64,000 nt of DNA from Dyadobacter beijingensis DSM 21582 (GTDB lineage Bacteria > Bacteroidota > Bacteroidia > Cytophagales > Spirosomataceae), in contig NZ_KB907787.1 of assembly GCF_000382205.1 (NCBI RefSeq), positions 969,176 through 1,033,175 of the forward strand, given 5' to 3'. The notes under the pieces were generated by a model. It was not told where the DNA came from and searched no databases. It saw only the letters and a list, made by a program, of their open reading frames with translations. Position numbers and translations under genes: made by a program. This document shows positions 9,496 to 18,151 of this stretch, piece after piece (the first letter of the stretch is position 1; every line of letters starts with the position of its first letter).

Positions 9496-12400
9496 TTAAA
9501 ATCCAATGTTGATGCCTACCAGCAATGTGCGCGGCTGAGGGGCGGTATAGAAGTCGTTACCCAAGGCGAATTTCAGGTCTTTGTCGCTCATATCGTCGGT
9601 ATTCACCTCCGGGTCCCAGCCTTTGTAATTGGTGAATGTGGCCAGGTTCAGCGCCGACACGTAGAGGCGTATCCGGTCCATTTTCATCCGGCGCACCAGT
9701 TCCGAAGGCAGCGTGTAACCGAGCGAAAGCGAGCGCAGGCGCAGGTAGGAGCCGTCGAAAATGTAGCGTGACGACGCCTGATTACCATTACCACGGTAGA
9801 AACGTGCTTCCGGAACGTCGGTATCGGGGTTTTCGGGCGTCCAGGCATTGAGCTGGTCCGCCGTCTGGTTGTCTTCATAAATACCGTTTGCCGAAGAATA
9901 CTGGCCCACGCCGTAGAAATTGATCTTGTTGCCCGAAACGCCGTTGAAGAACACGCTCAGGTCGATGCCCTTATAGGAAAATGTGTTGGTGATACCGCCC
10001 ACGAATTTCGGGTTGGGATTGCCCGCCACCACGCGCGTGGCGCTGTTGTAGCCGCTGTTGGTGACAGTCGAGCGGTCTACGGAGCCGTCGGGGTTCGGTG
10101 TGTTTTTGTAAAACAATGCATTGCCATTGGCACGGTCCACGCCCGCATATTCCACGGTATAAAAAACACCGACCGGCTGGCCTTCCATTACACGGCTCAT
10201 GCTGCGGATACCGCCCTCGATCACCTGGCCCTGGATGTCGGTTACCTTATTCTTGTTGTTCGCGATGTTGAACGAAGTGTTCCAGCGGAATGCGCCGACC
10301 GTGTTTTGGGTATTTAATACAAATTCAAAACCCTTGTTTTCCAGCTTGCCGACATTGGCGAACTGTACCGAGAAACCCGACGTTGCAGGCACGTTCACTT
10401 CCAGCAAAAGGCCATTGGTTTTTTTAACATAATAATCGATTTCCCCACTGATCCGGTTGTTGAACAAGCCAAAATCAATGCCGAAATCCGCCTGGCGGGT
10501 CGTTTCCCATTTCAAATCGGGATTGCCAATCTGCGACGGACGCTGACCGGCCGAGCCTGCATAACCCGCATCGCCCGAGAAAAGGCCCAGCTGCGGGAAG
10601 TCGCCGATTTCGGAGTTACCCGTCGAACCATAGCTCCCACGAAGTTTCAGGAAGCTGAGCGCATTGTTGTTTTTGAGAAAACCTTCTTCCGTGAGCACCC
10701 AGCCCAGCGACACCGACGGGAAGAAGCCGTAGCGCGAATTGACCCCGAAACGCGAAGAGCCGTCGATACGCGCGCTGGCCGAAAGCAGGTATTTGTCGGC
10801 AAACTTGTAGTTCATCCGCAGGAAATAGGAGAGGAAACGGAAGTTCGTCTCGCTCGTGCTGCCGTCCGATTTGGTCGCCGCGCTGGCGATTTTCTTGTAC
10901 GAATCGGAAGGGAATTGCGTGCCTTCCACAAAGCTCAGCTTGCGCTGCGACTGCTGGTACGACATGCCCAAAGTCGCCCCGATGTTGTGGCTGCCGAGCG
11001 TTTTGTCGTAGGAAAAAAAGTTGTTGGTATTGTAATTGGTGACAAACGTCGCATAGGTGTTGCCCAACCCGCTGCTGGCGGTGCTCACGTTGCGCACGTT
11101 CTGGCTTTGGTAATAGCCTTCCTCGTTCTGGTTCAAAAGGTCTATTCCCAGCTCGCTGCGGAATTTCAGGTCGGGCAGGATATTGATCTGCGCGAATGCA
11201 TTGGTCAGGTTACGGAACGACGTCGCCTCGAACTTCGCATAGTTGATCGCGATCATCGGGTTGAAATAGAGCGGCACGTTCACGTCGCCCGGCGGTGTTC
11301 CGGTCGGCAGGCCCGTTTCCGGGTCGGTAAATGGCGTCAGCGGGGTAAGGGCTGCCATTTGGAGCGGGTTCGAGAATGCGTTGTCGCCCGGCAGGCGGCG
11401 ATTGATAGTCCTTGCCAATCCCATCGAAAGACCGATCTGCAACCATTTGTTGGCCTGGTGGTCGAGGTTCATACGGCCGGAAATGCGTTGGAGGTCATTG
11501 CCGACAAGGGTGCCTGTCTGGTCAAGATACTGTCCCGAAAGAAAGAATTTGGTCTTCTCATTCCCCCCGTTCAGTTGCAGGTCGAGCTGCTGCATCGGGC
11601 CTTTCCGGAACGCCTGGTCCTGCCACGAATAATTCTGCTGCTGGGGCGTATTGTAGGTGCCCAGACTATAATAGTCGAGAAACCCTCCTTCGCCGAGCAT
11701 GTATTGGGTATATGAATCCGGGTCTTGCGTATCGGTACCGTCGATCCGGTCGCGGTTGTTGGCCGCCATTGTGTAGAACTTGACGTATTCATCCGCATTG
11801 AGGAACTTCACCCGGCGGGTCGCTTCGGAGGAGCCGAGCTGGTAGTTGACGCTCACGTTGGTTTTTCCCGCCTTGCCGCGTTTGGTGGTGATGAGTACCA
11901 CGCCATTCGCCGCACGGGAACCGTAAATGGCGCCGGCGGAGGCGTCTTTCAGGATTTCGATCGATTCGATGTCGTTGGAGTTAATGTCGGACAATGGGTT
12001 GGTAGCACCGCCATTGTTGCTCAGGTCGGCCGTCGTGACAGGCATCCCGTCGACTACGTAAAGCGGCTGGCTACTCGCGCTGATGGACGAGTTCCCGCGC
12101 ACGCGCACGTTGATGGCCTGCCCGAGCTTGCCTGTGCCGCTGTTCACATACACACCCGCCGCACGCCCCTGAATGGCCGCGTCTACACTCGCAACGGGCA
12201 TATTCTGGATTTCCGTCCCTTTTACCTGGGCAATGTTTCCCGTCAGGTCGCGCTTGATCTGCGAGCCGTAGCCCGTCACCACTACTTCGGAGAGGCTGCG
12301 CGTGTCGCTCACGAGCTTCACGTCGATCTCGCTCTGGTTGGCCACAACAATTTCCTGGGCCACCATGCCCACAAAACTGAATACAAGCACCGAATTGGAA

Positions 12401-12600
12401 GAAGGCACGTCGATTGCGTAGGCACCTTCGGAGTCCGTCTGCGTACCGACGTTCGAACCCTTTAGCTGGATGGAAGCACCAGGCAGGGGAGAGGCATCTT
12501 CACTGGTCGTGACCTTTCCGGTGATCCTGACGCCCTGGGCAGCGGCGGGAAGCCATAGCAGTGCCCATCCCAGCAGCATTAGCGGGAAAAATTTGTTCAT
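9496..12600 (-). CDS. SusC/RagA-family TonB-linked outer-membrane protein (second pair)
   Basis: TonB-dependent barrel of a second SusCD importer, 1034 residues. A signal peptide (ending near LPAAAQ) is followed by a carboxypeptidase-regulatory-like domain (ITGKVTTSEDASPLPGASI). The plug carries VVVTGYGSQIKRDLTGNI, IQGRAAGVYVNSGTGKLG, QPLYVVDGMPV and IEILKDASAGAIYGSRAANGVVLIT. The chain ends in VGINIGF with the C-terminal Phe expected for BAM-assisted folding. It is more canonical than the first SusC in the window (VVVTGYG, terminal Phe), so the two pairs are not a recent duplication. A consensus promoter sits 36 nt upstream, and the substrate is unknown. Confidence 0.96.
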   Translation of the reverse strand: MNKFFPLMLLGWALLWLPAAAQGVRITGKVTTSEDASPLPGASIQLKGSNVGTQTDSEGAYAIDVPSSNSVLVFSFVGMVAQEIVVANQSEIDVKLVSDTRSLSEVVVTGYGSQIKRDLTGNIAQVKGTEIQNMPVASVDAAIQGRAAGVYVNSGTGKLGQAINVRVRGNSSISASSQPLYVVDGMPVTTADLSNNGGATNPLSDINSNDIESIEILKDASAGAIYGSRAANGVVLITTKRGKAGKTNVSVNYQLGSSEATRRVKFLNADEYVKFYTMAANNRDRIDGTDTQDPDSYTQYMLGEGGFLDYYSLGTYNTPQQQNYSWQDQAFRKGPMQQLDLQLNGGNEKTKFFLSGQYLDQTGTLVGNDLQRISGRMNLDHQANKWLQIGLSMGLARTINRRLPGDNAFSNPLQMAALTPLTPFTDPETGLPTGTPPGDVNVPLYFNPMIAINYAKFEATSFRNLTNAFAQINILPDLKFRSELGIDLLNQNEEGYYQSQNVRNVSTASSGLGNTYATFVTNYNTNNFFSYDKTLGSHNIGATLGMSYQQSQRKLSFVEGTQFPSDSYKKIASAATKSDGSTSETNFRFLSYFLRMNYKFADKYLLSASARIDGSSRFGVNSRYGFFPSVSLGWVLTEEGFLKNNNALSFLKLRGSYGSTGNSEIGDFPQLGLFSGDAGYAGSAGQRPSQIGNPDLKWETTRQADFGIDFGLFNNRISGEIDYYVKKTNGLLLEVNVPATSGFSVQFANVGKLENKGFEFVLNTQNTVGAFRWNTSFNIANNKNKVTDIQGQVIEGGIRSMSRVMEGQPVGVFYTVEYAGVDRANGNALFYKNTPNPDGSVDRSTVTNSGYNSATRVVAGNPNPKFVGGITNTFSYKGIDLSVFFNGVSGNKINFYGVGQYSSANGIYEDNQTADQLNAWTPENPDTDVPEARFYRGNGNQASSRYIFDGSYLRLRSLSLGYTLPSELVRRMKMDRIRLYVSALNLATFTNYKGWDPEVNTDDMSDKDLKFALGNDFYTAPQPRTLLVGINIGF

Positions 12601-12613
12601 AACAGTTAGGTTT

Positions 12614-12694
12614 GGTTATTATAGGTTATTGCAAACAAATATATTGTTGTTGTAGAAATAACCAAATTTTATTATGAATTTATTCGAAATAACC
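12614..12694. repeat. Four copies of AATAACC/GGTTATT around the second SusC promoter (possible operator set)
   Basis: GGTTATT occurs at 12614-12620 and 12624-12630, spaced 10 bp (one helical turn). The reverse form AATAACC occurs at 12657-12663 and 12688-12694. Together they bracket the promoter core. The outer pair extends to AGGTTATT (12623-12630) and AATAACCT (12688-12695). Binding by a dimeric regulator is a guess from the arrangement. Confidence 0.35.
12636..12666 (-). promoter_or_regulatory. Consensus Bacteroidetes promoter of the second SusCD operon
   Basis: Read on the minus strand, TTTG (12666-12663), 19 nt, then TATATTTG (12643-12636). Both elements and the spacing match the primary sigma factor consensus. 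Transcription would begin near 12629, giving a leader of about 30 nt before the SusC ATG at 12600. Confidence 0.75.
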
Positions 12695-12747
12695 TAAGTT
12701 ATATTTTGATAAAATAACTGGAAAAAATATAATATTTTGTCGACGTT

Positions 12748-13527
12748 TTACCAGTATTTGCCGTTGCGCTTCGCAAAGCGATAACCCCGCCAGAATATTC
12801 GTAAATGGTCAAAAATGGTTGGGAGAAGTCCGAAATGCCTGCGCAGCACTTTGAAGCGGTCGATGAGCGACCGGCGGTGGTTTTTGACGGACAGTCCTCC
12901 CAGCAGGTAGCGGCAGATGACGAATGGGGCATATTGCACCTTCCGGGCATTTTTGAGACATGCTATCTCCCAGTCGATGTCGGCGCTGAGGTTTTGGTCG
13001 TCGTAAAGCGGGGCGATGGATTTTCGGGCAATGAATGCCTGATGGCAGACCTTCATGCCGAGTGCGAAGTCCTGCCAGCGGAGGTTCTGAGGTAAGGTAT
13101 GGGGCGTAAACCGGCTTCGCAGCCCGACTTCCGTGCCATCGTCGCGAACCATCATGGCATCGCTGTAATAGACATCGGCGCCGGTTTCGAAAGATTGGAG
13201 CAGGTTTTGGAGGGTATATTCGTCAAATGCTTCGTCGCCTGCGTTCAAAAACCACAGATAACGGCCTGTGGCGAGCTGCATGCCCTTGTTCATGGCGTCG
13301 TAAAGGCCATTGTCCCGTTCCGAAACTATCCGGGAAATCATCGATCCGTACCGGTCGGCTATTTGCAAGGTGCTGTCCGAAGAGCCGCCGTCGATGATCA
13401 GGTATTCGACCTGCATGGGGTCACCGACGTGCTTCAATGCTTTTTGAACACTGTTTAACGTGCGGTCGAGGAAGCGTTCGGCCTGGAAAGTGATGGTGAC
13501 GATCGACAGGAGCGGGCTGTTATCCAT
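12748..13527 (-). CDS. Family 2 glycosyltransferase (WcaA/colanic-acid type)
   Basis: Cytoplasmic GT-A glycosyltransferase of 259 residues, expected to add one sugar to a lipid-linked glycan. The N-terminus LLSIVTITFQAERFLDRTL is the nucleotide-binding strand. IIDGGSSDST and SERDNGLYDAMNKG follow, and FLNAGDE holds the metal-binding acidic residues. The start at 13527 gives MDNSPLLSIV; a longer frame up to 13632 adds 35 unrelated Cys- and Pro-rich residues and is rejected. The start overlaps the end of the upstream group 4 glycosyltransferase by 8 nt (ATGGATAA contains this start and that stop), so the two are probably translationally coupled. An all-AT palindrome at 12724-12738 follows the stop and may be a weak terminator. 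Confidence 0.88.
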   Translation of the reverse strand: MDNSPLLSIVTITFQAERFLDRTLNSVQKALKHVGDPMQVEYLIIDGGSSDSTLQIADRYGSMISRIVSERDNGLYDAMNKGMQLATGRYLWFLNAGDEAFDEYTLQNLLQSFETGADVYYSDAMMVRDDGTEVGLRSRFTPHTLPQNLRWQDFALGMKVCHQAFIARKSIAPLYDDQNLSADIDWEIACLKNARKVQYAPFVICRYLLGGLSVKNHRRSLIDRFKVLRRHFGLLPTIFDHLRIFWRGYRFAKRNGKYW

Positions 13528-14764
13528 GCAGCAGGGAATCGTAAAGTTGGGAATACAGCCCGGCCACCACTTCGCGGGAATAATGTTGCAGGACTTTTTC
13601 ACGTGCAAGTCCGGAAACGGCGCCGGCCGCATTATGGTTTAGCACCCATTGAATGCCTTCGGCAAGCGAGGAGGCGGATCTGGTTTTGGCCACATAACCA
13701 TTTTCGAGGTGCCCGATCATCTCGGGAATCCCGCCGGTATCGAAGCCGACTGCCGGTGTTCCGCATGCCATAGCTTCCATGATGGTATTCGGCAGGTTGT
13801 CTTCCAGCGAGGGTACAATGAGTACATCGGCCGCATTGTAGGCCTTTACCATTTGGCGCGGGTCGGAGATTTTGCCTAAAAAATGCACTTTAACGGGCAT
13901 ATCGCGGAAGTTTTCAGGCTCGCCTTTTCCTAAAATCATCACTTCCGTACCGGCCAGCGCCGGATCTTGCATGGCCTCGCGGAAGTAGGCGAAACCCTTG
14001 CGCGGGTCTTGCGTGTTAGCCCCTGCGAAAAGGAGCAGCTTTTTATCGGTTGGCAAGGCCCATTCGTTCCGCGCGGCTATGCGGTCGCCGGGCTTGAAAA
14101 AATCGGTATCAATGCAGTTCGGGATGGCGCGGGATGGTATTCTGGTCGTGAGCGCGGCTTTTTGCACGAGACCGTCGAGCCAGCGGCTTGGCGAAACCAA
14201 TGTCAGCGGTGCCTGGGCGTAGATGCGTTGTTTTTGCTCGAATTGTGCAAAAGAAATGTCGTATTCACCGGGTTTCCGGAGGTAGGGGCAATAATGGCAA
14301 TGCGACAAATAGTGATCGCAGCCGCGGTTGTAATGGCAGCCGCCGGTGAACGTCCACATATCATGCAGCGTCCACACGATCGGTTTACCGAGCGCGAAGA
14401 GTTTTTCGAGCGATGGCAGCGAAAGGAAGCCGAAATTGACCCAATGCAAATGGATGATACTCGCCTGCTTTACCAGCGGATGCCCGCTGATATCGGCGCC
14501 CGCCACGGCGGGCGAGAATGCGAAGCGCACGGACTGGTCCTTCTCGTGCGGCAGGAACCAGAGCCTTTCCAGCACGAAATTTCCCCAGGCTTTCTTCGAT
14601 CTCCACGGGCTGTCGGCCCAGGCGACGGTGTTTGGGCCGGGGCGGGATATTTCCGAAACCATCAGGTGCGAATCGACGCCCGCTTGGAGCAATGCCTCGT
14701 GCAATCTTGCCGCAGCGACCCCGGCGCCTCCTTCCCAATGAAAAGTACTTAGTTGAAGTACCAT
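13520..14764 (-). CDS. Family 4 glycosyltransferase
   Basis: GT-B glycosyltransferase of 414 residues acting in cell-surface glycan assembly. The N-terminal lobe has the glycine-rich acceptor region VLQLSTFHWEGGAGVAAARLHEALL. The C-terminal lobe has LLFAGANTQDPRKGF, the VHFLGKISD strand, and the donor-binding block VPSLEDNLPNTIMEAMACGTPAVGFDTGGIPEMI (EX7E-like). Four Cys residues in the CHYNRGCDHYLSHCHYC stretch (near residue 140) resemble a small metal-binding insert found in some relatives. I start at MVLQLSTFHW (14764); the frame extends upstream to 14815 without similarity. It is transcribed away from the methyltransferase at 14903 and is coupled to the GT2 gene downstream. Confidence 0.9.
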   Translation of the reverse strand: MVLQLSTFHWEGGAGVAAARLHEALLQAGVDSHLMVSEISRPGPNTVAWADSPWRSKKAWGNFVLERLWFLPHEKDQSVRFAFSPAVAGADISGHPLVKQASIIHLHWVNFGFLSLPSLEKLFALGKPIVWTLHDMWTFTGGCHYNRGCDHYLSHCHYCPYLRKPGEYDISFAQFEQKQRIYAQAPLTLVSPSRWLDGLVQKAALTTRIPSRAIPNCIDTDFFKPGDRIAARNEWALPTDKKLLLFAGANTQDPRKGFAYFREAMQDPALAGTEVMILGKGEPENFRDMPVKVHFLGKISDPRQMVKAYNAADVLIVPSLEDNLPNTIMEAMACGTPAVGFDTGGIPEMIGHLENGYVAKTRSASSLAEGIQWVLNHNAAGAVSGLAREKVLQHYSREVVAGLYSQLYDSLLHG

Positions 14765-14902
14765 TTGATCGCTGTGATAACTTGTGTTTGGCAGAATGAT
14801 GAAGTCCGACGGCATTCCATGGCGGTAAAATTAATAGTTCTGCCTTTAAATAATTTTTATTCGATGAAACTATCTTTATTGCCAAATCAGTAACCCGACG
14901 AG

Positions 14903-15811
14903 ATGTCAAGCGAAAAACGGAGCCACGAGGCGCATTCGGAATGGTATGAATTGCAATATGCAACGCAGGAGGCTAAAAATAAGGCCATTGAACTGTGGGA
15001 GTATGATAATGCGCATCAGACGATCAACAACTGGATTCACAAACGCCAGCTGGAACTGACCAACCCGTTTGTACAGGAAAAAAAATCGTGGCTGACGGTG
15101 GGCGACGGTTACGGCTTCGATGCGAATTTTTTTTATAAAAAAGGGCTCGACGCCACCGCCAGCGACATTGCCGGCACATTTCTGCCATTATCGAAAGAAC
15201 GGGGCTTCATCGAGCATTACGCCGTCGAAAATGTGGAGCATTTGACGTTCGCGGACAATAGTTTCGACTACGTTTTCTGCAAAGAAGCCTACCACCATTT
15301 TCCGCGCCCGTACCTGGGTGTGTACGAGATGGCACGCGTGGCGCGCGAGGCCGTGATCCTCATCGAGCCGCACGACCCGATCTCCAAAATGCCATTCCTG
15401 CTGGCATTAAGGAATATTTTCGATCGGTTCGATACCAGCGCATTGCAGAAATACTGGAAAAACCGGTATTCGTTTGAAACAGTCGGCAACTATGTTTTCA
15501 AACTCTCGGAGCGCGAAATGGACAAGCTCGCCAACGGTATGGGCCTGCCCGCGGTCGCTTTCAAAGGCATCAACAACAACTATTATCATCCATCCTACGC
15601 CCAGGAAAAGGCGGACGATTCGTCGCCGGCATTCCGGAAGATCAAGCGCAAGCTCGCATTCCATGATTTTCTGGTAAAAGCATCGCTCATGCCTTCACAA
15701 GTGCTTTGTGCGGTGATTTTCAAAAAGCTGCCATCCGAGCAGGTGATGAAAGCCATGCAGGCGGAAGGCTTCCAGGTGCACATTTTCCCGCCGAACCCCT
15801 ACGCGCATTGA
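14903..15811 (+). CDS. Class I SAM-dependent methyltransferase (polysaccharide-region type)
   Basis: Predicted 302-residue methyltransferase. Motif I is seen as LTVGDGYGFDANFF, with an acidic residue after the next strand (ATASDIAG). The type 11 signature follows: FADNSFDYVFCKEAYHHFPRPY, where the DxxF-YV segment and the downstream HHF are normal for the family. IEPHDPISKMPF comes next. The C-terminal third is helical with no assigned domain. It sits among glycosyltransferases, so a sugar or lipid-carrier intermediate is a reasonable substrate, but the sequence does not show which. The stop is followed by a perfect 39-bp palindrome at 15829-15867. Confidence 0.8.
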   Translation: MSSEKRSHEAHSEWYELQYATQEAKNKAIELWEYDNAHQTINNWIHKRQLELTNPFVQEKKSWLTVGDGYGFDANFFYKKGLDATASDIAGTFLPLSKERGFIEHYAVENVEHLTFADNSFDYVFCKEAYHHFPRPYLGVYEMARVAREAVILIEPHDPISKMPFLLALRNIFDRFDTSALQKYWKNRYSFETVGNYVFKLSEREMDKLANGMGLPAVAFKGINNNYYHPSYAQEKADDSSPAFRKIKRKLAFHDFLVKASLMPSQVLCAVIFKKLPSEQVMKAMQAEGFQVHIFPPNPYAH

Positions 15812-15828
15812 GTTTGTGCTGGATTGCG

Positions 15829-15867
15829 GCATGGTCAAAGGTCACAAATTGTGACCTTTGACCATGC
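15829..15867. repeat. Perfect 39-bp palindrome (19-bp arms, single central A)
   Basis: GCATGGTCAAAGGTCACAA at 15829-15847 is followed by one A and then its exact reverse complement at 15849-15867. It starts 18 nt after the methyltransferase stop. No T-run follows, so it is not a classical terminator. As DNA it could be an operator or cruciform, and as RNA a near-perfect 19-bp hairpin. Confidence 0.8.
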
Positions 15868-16043
15868 GTACTCTTCCTTCGTTAGTTCGAACATCACCTG
15901 TAATTCCATAAAATTTAGTGTATGTAGATGTGACTACTATATGGAATACGTAACAATTTCACTTTGGTCACCGAATCGGGCGGAATTTTTCGATAGGCGA
16001 AATATGCCTAGTTTTATGCCCAAACATTAATAGATTACCTTCC

Positions 16044-17303
16044 ATGTTACCAGATGTCAGGATTGCCGTTATCGGGCTTGGTTATGTCGGTTTGCCGCTG
16101 GCAGTGGCTTTTAGCGGGAAATATCCGGTGGTCGGGTTCGATATCAACAGGCGGCGTATCCAGGAACTGAAAGACGCCTACGATACGACGAAAGAAATTT
16201 CGCGGCAGGATCTGCGGGAGGCGGTAAACCTTACATTTTCGTGGGATCCGACGGAGTTGGCGGCGTGTAATGTGTTCATTGTGACCGTTCCTACGCCTGT
16301 GGATCACTACAAAAAGCCTAACCTCAGCCATTTGCTGAAAGCCAGCACGATGATCGGGCAGATGCTGAAAAGCGGGGACGTAGTGATTTACGAATCGACC
16401 GTGTACCCCGGCTGTACCGAAGACGATTGCGTACCGGTGCTGGAACGCGAAAGCGGGTTGACATTCAATAAAGACTTTTTCTGCGGGTACTCGCCAGAGC
16501 GCATCAACCCGGGTGATAAGGTCAATACATTCACGAAAATCAGGAAGGTGACGTCCGGCTCCACCCCCGAAATCGCGCGGTTTGTGGACGATCTGTACGC
16601 ATCGGTGATCGAGGCTGGAACGCACCTGGCTTCGAGCATTAAGGTGGCTGAGGCGTCCAAAGCCATTGAAAATGCCCAGCGGGACGTGAATATTTCTTTT
16701 GTGAACGAGCTCGCATTAATCTTTGACCGGATGCATATCGATACCACGGAAGTGCTCGAAGCCGCTGGTACCAAATGGAATTTCCTCAAATACAAACCGG
16801 GGCTCGTCGGCGGGCATTGCATTGGCGTGGACCCGTATTACCTGGCGTACAAGGCAGAGTCGCTGGGGTATTACCCGCAAGTAATTCTCTCCGGCCGTAG
16901 GGTAAATGATATGATGGGCGTTTTCGTGGCCAACAAACTGGTAAAGCTCATGATCCGCAAAGGCCACAAAATAGAAGGCAGCCGGGTACTGATCCTCGGC
17001 ATTACGTTCAAGGAAAATTGCCCCGATATCCGCAACACGCGGGTGATCGACGTGTACCGCGAGCTCACTGATTTTGGCATGCAGGTAGAAGTTTACGATC
17101 CGTGGGCATCGGAAGAGCAGGTACTGGCCGAATACCATGTTGCCTTGCTGAACAGGCCTGTGGGTTCTTACGAAGCGGTGGTCCTGGCCGTAGCGCATCA
17201 GGAATTCCGGGTAATGGAGTTCAGTGAATTCACCGGCCCGGATTCGGTGATATTCGATTTAAAATCGGTGTTGCCGCAGGAAATGGTCGACTCGCGGCTG
17301 TAA
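16044..17303 (+). CDS. Nucleotide-sugar dehydrogenase (UDP-HexNAc 6-dehydrogenase, TviB/WbpO-like)
   Basis: Oxidises C6 of a UDP-N-acetylhexosamine to the uronic acid in two NAD-dependent steps, in the cytoplasm. The 419 residues show the Rossmann motif IAVIGLGYVGLPLAVAF, then TVPTPVDHYKKPNLSHL and STVYPGCTE. The GYSPERINPGD loop and the catalytic Cys in GLVGGHCIGVDPYYLAYKAE follow. The C-terminal domain has ILGITFKENCPDIRNTRV. The TPVD-HYKKPN pattern suggests the Vi-antigen/WbpO group rather than UDP-glucose dehydrogenase, and substrate choice between GlcNAc, GalNAc and ManNAc is open. With the epimerase at 21368 it could supply ManNAcA-type sugars. It ends 29 nt from the convergent FkbM gene. 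Confidence 0.9.
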   Translation: MLPDVRIAVIGLGYVGLPLAVAFSGKYPVVGFDINRRRIQELKDAYDTTKEISRQDLREAVNLTFSWDPTELAACNVFIVTVPTPVDHYKKPNLSHLLKASTMIGQMLKSGDVVIYESTVYPGCTEDDCVPVLERESGLTFNKDFFCGYSPERINPGDKVNTFTKIRKVTSGSTPEIARFVDDLYASVIEAGTHLASSIKVAEASKAIENAQRDVNISFVNELALIFDRMHIDTTEVLEAAGTKWNFLKYKPGLVGGHCIGVDPYYLAYKAESLGYYPQVILSGRRVNDMMGVFVANKLVKLMIRKGHKIEGSRVLILGITFKENCPDIRNTRVIDVYRELTDFGMQVEVYDPWASEEQVLAEYHVALLNRPVGSYEAVVLAVAHQEFRVMEFSEFTGPDSVIFDLKSVLPQEMVDSRL

Positions 17304-17332
17304 ATGCAGCCCATATTGGCAGCCAATGCCGG

Positions 17333-18139
17333 TTATTCGCGCCAGCCGAAGATGTTTAGTTGCAGGTCCATCACATCGTTGCCCCGGTAGCGATGGTTCG
17401 TGAATGGCCGCAGGCGGTGCTGGTTGGTATCCACATAATAGCGGAAGCCATTTTCTTCAAACACCTTCACCACATCCGCAAGCCCCTGTGCATTGCCGAT
17501 ATAGGAGTGAAATTCTACAAACAGGTTCTGCACATTCCCCAGCGAAGCGCGGCAGTCATTCAGTACGTCGATTTCAGCACCCTCAATGTCCATTTTGAGA
17601 AAATCGATACGGCCCTCGTTTTCGAGGTAATCTTTCAGGCGAACGGACGCTATCTTCCTCTTTTGAGAGGTGGAATAAATGGAAGAAGAATCGGCCGATT
17701 CGCTGCCGAACCAGATGCCATCCTCGTTCGTCCAGACGGCCTTGTCTACGATTTCAACGTCCTGAACCCCATTGCTTTCCAGGTTTTGCCGAAGCAGCGA
17801 CGCAATGGCGGGTTCCGCTTCAAATGCCAGCACCCGTGCTTTGGGATATAGCTTTTTAAAATACAGAACGCTCATTCCAATATTCGCACCGCAATCGAAA
17901 ACGACGGGCTGCGGCTGGCTCGTTTCGAAATGGTAAAACTCGTCCGCGAAAATCTCCTTATGCTGCCATAGGAACGACATCACATCGGGGACTTTCAGCC
18001 TGAATGCACCGAATGCTACGTCGGTCAGCTGGTAACGTGCGCGGTTCCCGTATTTGAGCAGCAATGCCATAAACTCCCGGTTCCGGGCGGAACTGAGCGC
18101 GTGATAAGGTTCTTTAAGCAGGTAACGAAGCCAGTACAT
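17333..18139 (-). CDS. FkbM-family SAM-dependent methyltransferase
   Basis: Predicted O-methyltransferase of 268 residues. The FkbM core is visible: VVFDCGANIGMSVLYFKKL (SAM motif I, about residue 87), VLAFEAEP with the acidic ribose-binding residue, ESNGVQDVEIVDKAV, and then IDFLKMDIEGAEIDVL, the family signature. The N-terminal 80 residues are basic and helical and begin with a hydrophobic-aromatic stretch (MYWLRYLLKEPY). Methylation of a glycan or glycolipid is likely from the setting. It follows the glycosyltransferase at 18152-19048 by 12 nt and the methyltransferase at 19057-19671 before that, forming a three-gene minus-strand unit. The acceptor is unknown. Confidence 0.88.
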   Translation of the reverse strand: MYWLRYLLKEPYHALSSARNREFMALLLKYGNRARYQLTDVAFGAFRLKVPDVMSFLWQHKEIFADEFYHFETSQPQPVVFDCGANIGMSVLYFKKLYPKARVLAFEAEPAIASLLRQNLESNGVQDVEIVDKAVWTNEDGIWFGSESADSSSIYSTSQKRKIASVRLKDYLENEGRIDFLKMDIEGAEIDVLNDCRASLGNVQNLFVEFHSYIGNAQGLADVVKVFEENGFRYYVDTNQHRLRPFTNHRYRGNDVMDLQLNIFGWRE

Positions 18140-18151
18140 ATTGTCGGGAGG

